Shown here piece after piece: positions 1 to 8,193 of a DNA stretch of 45,745 nt (position 1 is the first letter of the stretch; every line of letters begins with the position of its first letter). Both the position numbers and the translations under genes were made by a program. The stretch covers positions 1 to 45,745 of the forward strand of contig JAERSQ010000164.1 of NCBI GenBank assembly GCA_016845525.1, read 5' to 3'. Below the pieces are notes generated by a model. That model saw only the letters and a list, made by a program, of their open reading frames with translations. It had not been told where the DNA came from and searched no databases. This DNA comes from Pseudomonadota bacterium. Lineage in GTDB: Bacteria > Pseudomonadota > Gammaproteobacteria > Arenicellales > UBA868.

Positions 1-141
1 GAGAGAGTGATGATGGGTTCGGACTTTCCCTGGTACGACCTCGATCATTCCATCGAACGCGTATTCAGCCTGCCCCTGCTCTCGCAGGAACAAAAAGAGC
101 GCATCATCGGCGCCAACGCAGTTGATATTCTCGGACTATAA
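1..141 (+). CDS. amidohydrolase family 2, C-terminal end (partial)
   Basis: The frame is open from the first base and stops at 139-141, giving the last 46 residues of a protein whose start lies outside the window. The motif MGSDFPW near the beginning is the GSDxP motif of amidohydrolase-related TIM-barrel hydrolases (PF04909), where the Asp is a metal ligand or catalytic base. The tail (KERIIGANAVDILGL) matches the usual family ending, in which an 'I..NA..L.GL' helix closes the barrel. Substrate cannot be told from this piece. It converges on the flavoenzyme gene that follows, with 16 bases between the stops. Confidence 0.8.
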   Translation, partial: ERVMMGSDFPWYDLDHSIERVFSLPLLSQEQKERIIGANAVDILGL

Positions 142-157
142 ACAGCGCCTTAATCCA

Positions 158-1384
158 TCAACGCTCAAGTCCGAAGTGAGCACTCGGCATATCCCGGACC
201 TGCTGGCGTAAAAAACTCTCTTCATTGTGCTCTGGTCCAAACCGTTTGAGACTGTAGCGACTTAGGTCCATGCCGGGATCACCCTCAACAATCCACCGCG
301 CCAGCGCCCCGCCCATGCCACCAGAGCGCGTCACTCCAGAGGAACTTAGTCCGGCCAGCACAAAATAGTTCTTGAGCCCGGGCGCTTCATCGAGATGTGC
401 TTCAGCATCCGGCGTGAATGACTCAGGCCCATTGACCAAAGTCCGGACCCCGCAATCGGCAAGCGCTGGAATCCGGTGAATCGCCTGCTCCATATAAGGC
501 AGGAACTGATCCCAGTTCTCGTTCAGCAGCCCGAATTCAAACGGTGTTGGCAGATCACTCAGGCGCACCGGCAAGGCCTCGCGATCAAAGCAGCCGACGA
601 GCAACCCGCCGACTTCTTCGCGACCATAGATCAGGCCGTCCGGATCCCTGAACGTCGGCATTTGAGGATAGGTGTCATCCAAGGTCTCTGTCAGGGCATA
701 AAAATGTTCTACGGCATAAAGCGGGATGTCGATATGGTTTCTAAGCCCCAAATCGCGCGCCCACATACCTGCACAGTTCACAACGACTTCGCATTTGATC
801 TGCCCCTGATCGGTCTCAACGCCGGAAACCGCGCCTTTTTCAGTCAACGCCTGTTTAACTTCAACGCCCTCAAAAAACCGGGCTCCGTTCTGCTTCGCCT
901 CACGGCAGTACGCGGCGGTCAGTGCAGTAGGGTCAACCCGGCCGTCACCCGGACTCCATAAGGCCCCCACCAGATCGTCGGTATTCATCAGCGGCAGCTT
1001 TGCCTGCACCTCTGCCGGGGAGATCGATTCCACCGGTGTACCTTGCCTCTGCAGGGTCCGGATAATCGTCTCGAATTCCTGAAAACGCTCTTGGGTACGC
1101 GCGAGCATGACCCTGCCGCACGGCCGCCATCCAATGGTATGCCGCTGGTCGAGTTCAGCGACCACACTGGCGCTTTGGGCATAAATCTCCACAGCGACAG
1201 GATCGGTACTCATTCGGACGATATTGCCGGCGGAATGCCAGGTCGTGCCGCAGCCGATCTGGCCCCGTTCCAGCACCACGACGTCCGGACACCCAAGGCG
1301 GGTCAGATGCCAGGCGACGCTGGCGCCGATGACGCCGCCGCCGATCACAACAATACGGGTATTGGTGGGTAAGCCGCCTCTCAT
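158..1384 (-). CDS. FAD-dependent oxidoreductase, dimethylglycine/sarcosine dehydrogenase type
   Basis: The 408-residue product opens with a dinucleotide-binding fold (IVVIGGGVIGASVAWHL, about residues 11-27) followed by an acidic residue ending strand 2 (VVVLERG). The motif GCGTTWHSAGNI at about residues 44-55 corresponds to the region carrying the covalently flavinylated His in dimethylglycine dehydrogenase and sarcosine dehydrogenase. The rest is a DAO-type substrate domain. The C-terminal folate-binding GcvT-like domain of full-length DMGDH is absent, so this is the short form. The likely reaction is oxidative demethylation of an N-methylated amino acid; the exact substrate is inferred only. 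The gene stands alone on the minus strand. The start is the first in-frame ATG and no strong Shine-Dalgarno is visible. Confidence 0.8.
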   Translation of the reverse strand: MRGGLPTNTRIVVIGGGVIGASVAWHLTRLGCPDVVVLERGQIGCGTTWHSAGNIVRMSTDPVAVEIYAQSASVVAELDQRHTIGWRPCGRVMLARTQERFQEFETIIRTLQRQGTPVESISPAEVQAKLPLMNTDDLVGALWSPGDGRVDPTALTAAYCREAKQNGARFFEGVEVKQALTEKGAVSGVETDQGQIKCEVVVNCAGMWARDLGLRNHIDIPLYAVEHFYALTETLDDTYPQMPTFRDPDGLIYGREEVGGLLVGCFDREALPVRLSDLPTPFEFGLLNENWDQFLPYMEQAIHRIPALADCGVRTLVNGPESFTPDAEAHLDEAPGLKNYFVLAGLSSSGVTRSGGMGGALARWIVEGDPGMDLSRYSLKRFGPEHNEESFLRQQVRDMPSAHFGLER

Positions 1385-1469
1385 GTTGGAAAATACATGA
1401 CTAGATGGTTATGGCTCGCGAGGTTTTCATTTTGTCACTGGCCGGTCAAGTTCAGGCCGATGAGCGCCG

Positions 1470-1498
1470 TTGACAGATATCGTTTCATACCTTATATT
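1470..1498 (+). promoter_or_regulatory. sigma70-type promoter of the persulfide operon
   Basis: TTGACA (1470-1475) and TATATT (1493-1498) are separated by exactly 17 bases, with a perfect -35 and five of six bases of the -10. Transcription would start near 1505, about 60 bases before the rhodanese start codon. The stretch is sharply AT-rich compared with its surroundings. This is the strongest-looking promoter in the window by consensus match. Confidence 0.7.
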
Positions 1499-1519
1499 AG
1501 TTTTTAATAATTTACTAAT
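1496..1519 (+). promoter_or_regulatory. AT-rich inverted repeat, candidate BigR/SqrR-type operator
   Basis: ATTAGT (1496-1501) and ACTAAT (1514-1519) form a perfect inverted repeat with a 12-base AT-only spacer. It overlaps the -10 hexamer and the predicted transcription start, where a repressor would block RNA polymerase. Rhodanese/persulfide-dioxygenase operons in several proteobacteria are controlled by the ArsR-family persulfide sensors BigR/SqrR. The identity of the binding protein here is inference; no such regulator gene is in the window. Confidence 0.45.
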
Positions 1520-1565
1520 TAATAATCCCTCATTAGAATTTCAATCGGACTGGAGAAGAAAACAT

Positions 1566-1862
1566 ATGCTTTCAGACACTTACACACCCTGTGTCCAACT
1601 TTCCCGCGCAATCCAGGAAGGCGCACAACTGATTGATGTCCGCAGCGCCGCCGAGTGCGCCCAAGGTATGCTGCCGGGCGCGATTAATCTTCCCCTGGAC
1701 GAAATCGAGACAGCGCTCGAACGGCTGGATTTTGATCGGACCCTGCTCCTGTATTGCCGCAGTGGTCAGCGTAGTGAAATGGCGCGCCAGAAACTCTCGC
1801 AGATGGGTCACCGTGACTGTCGGAACATTGGCGCATACAGCACTTTTGAACGCTGCGCCTAA
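1566..1862 (+). CDS. single-domain rhodanese sulfurtransferase
   Basis: This 98-residue single rhodanese domain has the active-site loop YCRSGQRS with the persulfide-carrying Cys at residue 64, plus the family N-terminal LIDVRS and LPGAINLPL motifs. The ATG at 1566 is chosen because GGAGAAG (1552-1558) sits just upstream; longer in-frame starts would read through the promoter. It should accept or pass on sulfane sulfur in the cytoplasm, feeding the persulfide dioxygenase 48 bases downstream. The C-terminal end (GAYSTFERCA) departs from the usual rhodanese ending, where a GG.WxW-type motif is common, so the last helix may be altered. Confidence 0.85.
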   Translation: MLSDTYTPCVQLSRAIQEGAQLIDVRSAAECAQGMLPGAINLPLDEIETALERLDFDRTLLLYCRSGQRSEMARQKLSQMGHRDCRNIGAYSTFERCA

Positions 1863-1910
1863 ACCCAATTTTTTCGTGCAGCGACCCTTGCGCACCGGAG
1901 TCTTTTTGAG

Positions 1911-2966
1911 ATGATCTTCCGTCAGCTTTTCGACAACGCGTCCTCGACGTACACGTACCTCCTTGCTGATGAGCGTTCGCGCGAGGCCATCATTATCGAT
2001 TCCGTTTTCGAGCAAAGCGCTCGGGATCTCGCTCTCATTCGGGAACTGGACCTCAAGCTTCTGTACGCTATCGATACGCATTGCCACGCGGATCATGTCA
2101 CCGGTGCCTGGCTGATGAAACAAAAGACGGGGTGCACGATCGGTGCGGCCAAAGTGATCGGCGCGGCCAACGTGGATGTTGGACTTGAGCACCGCGATGT
2201 GATTTCATTCGGGCGGCATTCGCTCGAGGTTCGGGCCACGCCGGGACACACAAACGGCTGCCTGACGTACGTGACAGAAGACCAGGCCCGCGCCTTCACC
2301 GGCGACGCGCTGTTGATCCGGGGCTGCGGCCGCGCTGACTTCCAGCAGGGCAATGCCGGCATGCTTTATGACTCCATCAGCGAGCAGATTCTGTCCTTGC
2401 CTGACGCGTGCCTGATTTATCCCGGCCATGACTACAGCGGCCGAACCGTGAGTTCTGTTGCCGAGGAAAAGGCCTTTAATGCCAGAATTGGCGGCGGCGC
2501 CAACAAGGGAGACTTTGTCGGCTATATGGATGCGATGCAACTCCCCCATCCCAAACACATCGATATCGCGTTGCCTGCCAATATGGTCAGCGGCAAGCCT
2601 GAGGACGGCAATCTGCCTGCCGAGCCGGCATGGGCACCGGTGACCCTGACGTTTGCCGGCGTAATGGAAGTCGAGCCTGCCTGGACAGCCGAGCATCTTG
2701 CACAGGTCTATCTGCTGGATGTGCGCGAACCCGAGGAATGCATTCCCGGTGAGACCACGATGGCAGATGCCGGTATTCCCCTGGGCCAACTGCGCGACCG
2801 CCTGACAGAGATCCCGAGAGACAAACCGGTTCTGGCGATCTGCCGCTCCGGCCGACGCTCGGCGATGGCGGCAGGTATCCTGCGCAATGCAGGGTTTGAG
2901 CAAGTCGCCAGTGTCGCCGGCGGGATTCTGCGCTGGAAAGATGAGGGGCTTGCGCTAAAGGCCTAA
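1911..2966 (+). CDS. persulfide dioxygenase fused to rhodanese (ETHE1/Blh/CstB type)
   Basis: The 351-residue protein has an N-terminal metallo-beta-lactamase domain (about 1-235) with the motif THCHADH (H57, H59, D61, H62), then TPGHTNG, the ETHE1 signature FTGDALLIRGCGR and a late YPGHDY. A C-terminal rhodanese domain (about 245-351) carries CRSGRRS with catalytic Cys at 311. ETHE1-type enzymes oxidise glutathione persulfide to sulfite with a mononuclear iron; the fused rhodanese is thought to deliver or remove sulfur. A GGAG sequence lies about 12 bases before the start. It forms an operon with the upstream rhodanese. No sulfide:quinone oxidoreductase or sulfite exporter is adjacent. Confidence 0.92.
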   Translation: MIFRQLFDNASSTYTYLLADERSREAIIIDSVFEQSARDLALIRELDLKLLYAIDTHCHADHVTGAWLMKQKTGCTIGAAKVIGAANVDVGLEHRDVISFGRHSLEVRATPGHTNGCLTYVTEDQARAFTGDALLIRGCGRADFQQGNAGMLYDSISEQILSLPDACLIYPGHDYSGRTVSSVAEEKAFNARIGGGANKGDFVGYMDAMQLPHPKHIDIALPANMVSGKPEDGNLPAEPAWAPVTLTFAGVMEVEPAWTAEHLAQVYLLDVREPEECIPGETTMADAGIPLGQLRDRLTEIPRDKPVLAICRSGRRSAMAAGILRNAGFEQVASVAGGILRWKDEGLALKA

Positions 2967-2992
2967 GGGTTACACACCTGGCCTGATACTGA

Positions 2993-4531
2993 TTACAACC
3001 CTTCCGGTGTAAGCAGGAGGCTGGAAATCATCCGCTCAACCGGCACGAAATCATCTGTAAAGATCGGCAATTCATCCATCGGGGTGCCAACTGACATCAG
3101 CGGCACATTGATCCGGTACCAGCGCCGCTCAAACCCCCGGCGCGCATCCAGCACATCATCCCGGATCTCCCTGCTGCTGGCCGAGACGACATAGGTCATC
3201 CGCCGGGGGCGCTGCGGGATATCGTCCACCCAGATGTCCACATGATCAAACTCCGCCTTCAGCGTCTTGGTCAGGCTTTTGACCATCTTCGGATCGGGAA
3301 ATGCGTCCACCACGTTTGTGACAAAAAGCCCGCCTGCGGCCATCCTTGACTTGACGAGCTGCGCAAACTCCTGCGTAACCAGATGGTAAGGCACAGCGAT
3401 ATCATGAAAGGCGTCGGTCACGACAACGTCAAAGCGGGCGTCTTTGAGCCGCTCAAGCACGGTACGCGCGTCGTGATGAAAAACGTGCATATCGTCGATC
3501 GAGACGAAAAGCTCATCCACCGCCAACTGTGTTACCGCACTGTCAATCTCGGCTACGGTCACTTTGGCGCCCGGGCTTAACGCTTGAATAGCCCGGGGCT
3601 GGGTATACGCACCGCCCCCGGCAAAAAAGTAATCCAGCTCATTGACCGCATCGGCACCAAAGTGATCCAGCACCAGTTCATCCATGAGGTGCACATAAGG
3701 CGATAGCAGCATACCGGGCTCGCTTTCATGGTTGATACTGTGCAGCAGGTGGTCGAGTATCAGCGCCTTGGCTTTGCCGAAAGGCGCCTCGTGCGAGGCG
3801 TCCACCACCCGCAAGCAGAAATAATTGCTCTCCCGGTCGCACGGATTCACCCAGCCGCCGCGCGCTTCGATTAACGCGCCAAGCCCCATCGCCATACCCA
3901 GGAGCACCACAACAGGCGTTTTCGGCATCCGCTGAAAAAATGGCGCTGCCAAGACAAAGAGCGCGAGCGCGCACGCCAGGATGATATTTCTGGATCCGAA
4001 GTACTGAATCAGTACATACCCGGTTAGAAAGGTGCCGATAATGCTGCCAAGCGCTGCCAGAGCATGCATCCGGCCGACGATGTGTCCCGCCCGCTCATCC
4101 AGACGCAATGCAAGCGTCGTGAGCAACGGCGTCACGATACCGATCAATACCGAAGGCACAAAAAACATCGACAGCACGTACAGGAAACTGGCGCTCACCA
4201 GATCGAGCCGGCTGTTCTGAAGCAGGGGAGCGACGAGCGAAAGCGCCAAAAGACTGAAGAGACAGAGAATCCCGGCAAGGGCCAGTACGATACCCGCACT
4301 CTTCTCGTTGCCGCCCCGATCGGCCCAGCGTCCGCCGAGCCAGTTGCCCAGCGATAAACCCGCAAGAATCACGCCGATAATGGAAGTCCAGCTGTAAATC
4401 GAAACACCCACATAAGGCGCAATCAGCCGCCCGGCCGTGATCTCGATAACGAGCAGAATTGCGGAACTGAGAAATATGGTCGCGCCGTACCAGGCGACCC
4501 GATAGCGGTGGGCGCTGAATGTCCCAGACAT
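2993..4531 (-). CDS. fused membrane / spermidine synthase-like protein
   Basis: The N-terminal 210 or so residues form about seven hydrophobic segments (for example ATIFLSSAILLVIEITAG), and the C-terminal half (about 260-510) is a spermidine-synthase-like Rossmann domain. It shows FAGGGAYTQPRAI in place of the aminopropyltransferase glycine motif, an acidic VAEID ending strand 2, and VVTDAFHD at the catalytic Asp position. This architecture is common in proteobacteria and usually annotated as fused MFS/spermidine synthase, but its true substrate is unproven. The GGGAYT motif keeps the nucleotide fold. ATG 4531 is preferred because AAGGAA lies just upstream; an ATG at 4543 is also possible. 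It converges on the persulfide operon. The 296 bases upstream (4532-4827) hold nothing I can name. Confidence 0.8.
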   Translation of the reverse strand: MSGTFSAHRYRVAWYGATIFLSSAILLVIEITAGRLIAPYVGVSIYSWTSIIGVILAGLSLGNWLGGRWADRGGNEKSAGIVLALAGILCLFSLLALSLVAPLLQNSRLDLVSASFLYVLSMFFVPSVLIGIVTPLLTTLALRLDERAGHIVGRMHALAALGSIIGTFLTGYVLIQYFGSRNIILACALALFVLAAPFFQRMPKTPVVVLLGMAMGLGALIEARGGWVNPCDRESNYFCLRVVDASHEAPFGKAKALILDHLLHSINHESEPGMLLSPYVHLMDELVLDHFGADAVNELDYFFAGGGAYTQPRAIQALSPGAKVTVAEIDSAVTQLAVDELFVSIDDMHVFHHDARTVLERLKDARFDVVVTDAFHDIAVPYHLVTQEFAQLVKSRMAAGGLFVTNVVDAFPDPKMVKSLTKTLKAEFDHVDIWVDDIPQRPRRMTYVVSASSREIRDDVLDARRGFERRWYRINVPLMSVGTPMDELPIFTDDFVPVERMISSLLLTPEGL

Positions 4532-4827
4532 CTTTTCCTTCATCCGGAGACAATCGATGGTCTACAGATGAGACCGGCCGATTCTGGTCCGCAGGCTCTG
4601 ACAGTGCGGATGGTTCGGGAAGACCTGGCAATCGTCATATCTGTAGAAACGTTTTTTTATCGGCACTAACGCAACTCGCATCCATACAGTCAATGCCGTC
4701 ATTAGCATTAATGATCCGCCGGCTAAAGCAAGGATGCTATCGTCATTTTCTTACCCGCCGCAAGTGACCCACTTGATTCACTTTTGCATTTTGTAATGCG
4801 GCATCAAATGCAGTCACGGAGAGAGAA

Positions 4828-5346
4828 ATGAAACAGCCCTTCTTTTCCCTGAGTTATGTTGTCGTCATATTCCTGGCGCTTGTCCCAGTCTCACGTGCCG
4901 ACACGGCACTGATGTCGGCCGATTGGGGTAAGGCTGCCTGCGATGCCTGGAATGCCGACTCCGTATTGACAGACGGGCTGGCGACTTCAGGCTGGGTCGC
5001 CAACAACGATGGACGCGGTCACAAACTGCTGCACGTCTACCGCTCTGACTGCGCTGACAGCCCCAGCGTGGAACTTCGGATTGCTGACGAAGGTGCTAAA
5101 GCGCATTGCGTATATGGCGGTGCGGTGCAGAACGCCCTCGATCTGGATGTTGATTACCTGATGCATGCCAAGACCGGCCATTGGATCGAGATGGGAAACG
5201 GTGACTACGGCCCAATGTGGGCCATGATGAGCTTTAAGCTCAAATTCAAAGGCCCCAAAATGGAGGCCATGAACAACATGGAGCCTTTCGAGGCATTTCT
5301 GTTGCTGGTCGGCAAGGTTCCCAGTACCGCGGGGGCCTGCCCTTAA
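4828..5346 (+). CDS. exported SCP2-like (sterol carrier fold) protein
   Basis: The 172-residue product begins with a signal peptide (MKQPFF then a hydrophobic core, likely cleavage after SRA around residue 24), so it should be periplasmic. The second half, TGHWIEMGNGDYGPMWAMM followed by FKLKFKGPKMEAM, resembles the SCP2 domain pattern in which an aspartate-rich turn precedes a strand and a 'G....A' helix. Two Cys pairs may form disulfides. SCP2 proteins bind lipids or acyl-CoA; an exported form suggests lipid handling, which is inference. GGAGAGAGA just before the ATG is a clear ribosome site. The gene is monocistronic. The 277 bases after it (5347-5623) contain a short palindrome with a wobble pair at 5395-5412 but no T-run and no gene. 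Confidence 0.5.
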   Translation: MKQPFFSLSYVVVIFLALVPVSRADTALMSADWGKAACDAWNADSVLTDGLATSGWVANNDGRGHKLLHVYRSDCADSPSVELRIADEGAKAHCVYGGAVQNALDLDVDYLMHAKTGHWIEMGNGDYGPMWAMMSFKLKFKGPKMEAMNNMEPFEAFLLLVGKVPSTAGACP

Positions 5347-5623
5347 GACCCATCGCGGAGCCGGCGTCCCGCGGCGCCAACTCCTTGTTCTTCGGGAGGT
5401 GTTAACGCCTCCGGTGAAAACGCGACCGGTCAGCCTAAGGGCAGGCCGCGCCAAAACCTGTGAAAATTCCTGTCCGACCTGCCCATTTCTACCCTGCAGG
5501 CCGACAGCCGTGTTCCGGGCATCGGCCGGTGTCAGGCAAAGCAGGGTAAACTGACCGCATTCAGAACCCTTCGGGAATTCATGAGGGTCTGTATCTGCAA
5601 AGGATCACGGGCCTCACCGGCAA

Positions 5624-6895
5624 ATGCAACGCCCCGCGCACACTTCTGATCGCAAACCCATCGTCTCCTGGGCCCTGTATGACTGGGCCAACTCGGCCTT
5701 TGCGACCACCGTGATGGCGGGATTTTTCCCGATCTTCTTCAAGCAGTACTGGAGTCAGGACGTCGCCCTCACCCACAGCACCTTCTATCTCGGGGTGGGC
5801 AATTCTGTCGCAAGCCTGATCATTGTCATCCTGGCCCCCATTCTCGGCGCCATGGCCGACACCGGCGGATTGCGAAAACGCATGCTCGCGACCTTTGCCA
5901 GTCTGGGCGTGCTCGCGACAGGCTCTCTTTATCTGGTACAGGCTGGCATGTGGCCGTTTGCGATCCTGCTCTATGCCATCGCGGTGGTCGGTTTTTCGGG
6001 CGCGAACACCTTTTACGATTCCCTGCTCATTATCGTCTCACCCTCGGAGCAGCGTCATCGGGTCTCAGCACTGGGTTTTGCGCTGGGATACCTCGGAGGC
6101 GGTCTGCTCTTTCTCATAAACGTGCTGATGACCTTGAAGCCTGAACTGTTTGGGCTCGCTGATGCAGCCGCTGGTGTGCGCTGGTCGTTCATTACGGTGG
6201 CAGTTTGGTGGACCGTGTTTTCCATACCGCTTTTTCTTAATGTAGAGGAACCTCTGCCCGAAAACGGCCGGCGGGGAGTCGACATCAAAGGCACGTTCGC
6301 AGCTTTGCGTGATACTGCCACTAGCCTTTCGCAGTACCGCGGTGCGTGGATGTTTCTGCTTGCCTACTGGCTGTACATCGACGGTGTCGATACCATCGTA
6401 CGCATGTCGGTCGACTTTGGCCTGTCGATCGGCTTGTCCTCGGACAACCTGATTACGGCTTTGCTCCTGGTGCAGTTCATCGGCTTTCCGGCGGCCTTGG
6501 TATTCGGCCGGATGGGAGAGCGCTATGGTGCAAAACGCGGGATTTGGATCTGCATCTGGGCCTATGTTGGCGTCACGGTGTTTGCCTTTTTCATGGAGAC
6601 TGCACTACAGATGTATATCCTGGCTGCGGTCATCGGTCTCGTGCAGGGCGGGATCCAGGCTCTCAGCCGATCGATGTTCAGCCACCTTATTCCGCAGGAG
6701 AAAAACGCCGAGTTCTTCGGCTTCTACAACGTGGTCGGCAAAGCGGCGGCCGTGTTTGGACCGGTCATGATGGGCACCATCGTTCACCTCACCGGCAGTC
6801 CGCGTCTGGGCATTCTTTCAGTCGCGCTGCTCTTTTTTGCCGGAATGTTCTTCTTCCGGCTGGTGAACGATCCGGCAGATTCCAAATCGCACTGA
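5624..6895 (+). CDS. MFS transporter, UMF1 (Atg22-like) family
   Basis: The 423-residue integral membrane protein has about twelve hydrophobic segments. Its N-terminus, IVSWALYDWANSAFATTV, is the hallmark of the UMF1/Atg22-like branch of the major facilitator superfamily. A loop motif GAMADTGGLRKRML follows helix 2, matching the MFS G-x-x-aD-x-x-g-r-R/K pattern. A second GRMGERYGAKRG motif lies in the second half. In fungi Atg22 exports amino acids from vacuoles; bacterial substrates are not defined. The start codon has no convincing Shine-Dalgarno. It converges on the radical SAM gene. Confidence 0.88.
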   Translation: MQRPAHTSDRKPIVSWALYDWANSAFATTVMAGFFPIFFKQYWSQDVALTHSTFYLGVGNSVASLIIVILAPILGAMADTGGLRKRMLATFASLGVLATGSLYLVQAGMWPFAILLYAIAVVGFSGANTFYDSLLIIVSPSEQRHRVSALGFALGYLGGGLLFLINVLMTLKPELFGLADAAAGVRWSFITVAVWWTVFSIPLFLNVEEPLPENGRRGVDIKGTFAALRDTATSLSQYRGAWMFLLAYWLYIDGVDTIVRMSVDFGLSIGLSSDNLITALLLVQFIGFPAALVFGRMGERYGAKRGIWICIWAYVGVTVFAFFMETALQMYILAAVIGLVQGGIQALSRSMFSHLIPQEKNAEFFGFYNVVGKAAAVFGPVMMGTIVHLTGSPRLGILSVALLFFAGMFFFRLVNDPADSKSH

Positions 6896-6978
6896 GCGGG
6901 CCTTTCCAACAGAGGAGATTTCTCCCTATTCCTGCTTACAGATCTCTGCACCTTCTCAGAGTCTTGAGGTCAATACTG

Positions 6979-8046
6979 CTATACAAAAAACAGGTGCTCA
7001 AGATCTGCGGAGAAATAATCGATGAGCGATTGATTTTTCTTGTTCGCCACACAGTGATGACGACACTCCCGCCGAGGATCGATCCTGAAGAATTTCTCTT
7101 TGTCATTAAACCAGAACTCCGAAAATGACTGATTCTCCAAAGAGCCCAACAATCCCTCCGACGTATACGCTTTGTCCTGGCAGGAATAGACTTTTTGATC
7201 CGCGCCGATAACACAAAGGACTTGCAGATACGGGCACCAGTCGTAGGACTTGTCAAACTTCTCATCCAGTTCATGGTAGGCATCAAAGAGTTCGAAGGAA
7301 TCATCCGTCAATCCCGCTCGGAGTCGTTCCAGTTGGGTACGAACCGCTGAGAAGATGGGCTTGTGATACTGATTACTAATCTTACCGTCATTGCTGGTGA
7401 TGCAGGGCGAAACCTTCACGCTGTTCACGCCAATGTCCTGCAGCTGTTTCACGCTCCTTTCAACGTGTTCCGCGTTATCCCGATCTACGATCAGGCTGAT
7501 GCCTAAATGGCAGTAACCACCGAGGCGTTTAAACGCTCTCAGGTTTTCCATCAGCTTGGTGTGCTCGCCAAGCCTTACGCCCCGATACCGGGAGTAACTG
7601 GCATCATCCCAACCATCAAGGGATACCCTTAACCACGTGCCGTGATGGGCAAAGACCTCAGCAATTTCCCCGAATAGGCGCGCCCCATTGGTCAGACTCG
7701 CAAACCGGATAGGACTGTCTGCCAGCCGCTTTACTGTTTCGAGTAACGGCTTGTAGTAAAACGGGTCTCCACCCCCACTGAACGTAACTGCATGCACGCC
7801 GATAGCCTCCAGGTCGGAGACAATCTCTCTCATCTTCCCAGGAGGAATCTGGTCGCGCTCGACCATATCCGTACCGAGTTCAAGATCCTTTGCCTTGTAA
7901 GCGCAGTACCAGCAGTGGTGTCCACATAAATTCGTCGGCTTGATTCGGATGTGTACGGGCGCGGTTATCGCCGTTCCTTCACGGGGGAGACTCTTAAGTT
8001 TTTCGGGAAAATGAAAAATCTTGTAAGGGGTGTATAAAGTCTTCAT
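6979..8046 (-). CDS. radical SAM protein with SPASM-like C-terminus
   Basis: The 355-residue enzyme carries CGHHCWYC (Cys 41, 45, 48), the CX3CX2C cluster motif, followed by the SAM-binding FSGGGDPF and the barrel strand LRVSLDG. The C-terminal third has further cysteines (CPYLQVLC, YSCQDK, CRHHC) arranged like a SPASM or twitch domain, suggesting auxiliary iron-sulfur clusters. Such proteins modify peptides, proteins or sugars; nothing in the sequence identifies the substrate. It lies 147 bases downstream of ccoI on the same strand, so it may be cotranscribed. No RiPP precursor or transporter is evident beside it. The start is the first in-frame ATG without an obvious ribosome site. Confidence 0.85.
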   Translation of the reverse strand: MKTLYTPYKIFHFPEKLKSLPREGTAITAPVHIRIKPTNLCGHHCWYCAYKAKDLELGTDMVERDQIPPGKMREIVSDLEAIGVHAVTFSGGGDPFYYKPLLETVKRLADSPIRFASLTNGARLFGEIAEVFAHHGTWLRVSLDGWDDASYSRYRGVRLGEHTKLMENLRAFKRLGGYCHLGISLIVDRDNAEHVERSVKQLQDIGVNSVKVSPCITSNDGKISNQYHKPIFSAVRTQLERLRAGLTDDSFELFDAYHELDEKFDKSYDWCPYLQVLCVIGADQKVYSCQDKAYTSEGLLGSLENQSFSEFWFNDKEKFFRIDPRRECRHHCVANKKNQSLIDYFSADLEHLFFV

Positions 8047-8193
8047 CAGGCAGGATCATGCTGAAAGGCTTGCGCGGATCATAGACAGCTTTCAGGAAGT
8101 CGGGATGATCCAGGACATCTTTCGATCGAAAAATCTTCCAGGCGGATGAGACCGCCGAAGAAACAATCAGTGCAGCATCGCTGCTGCGCGCCG

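Noticed and set aside
6346-7128. 260-codon plus-strand frame overlapping the MFS gene end
   Set aside because: It is out of frame with the clear MFS protein, Arg- and His-rich, and runs into the radical SAM gene on the other strand.
7994-8193. Open minus-strand frame between ccoI and the radical SAM gene, reading protein-like (SKDVLDHPDFLKAVYDP)
   Set aside because: It has no ATG, GTG or TTG after the ccoI stop and overlaps the radical SAM start; the only starts lie far inside ccoI. It is too short to separate from chance.
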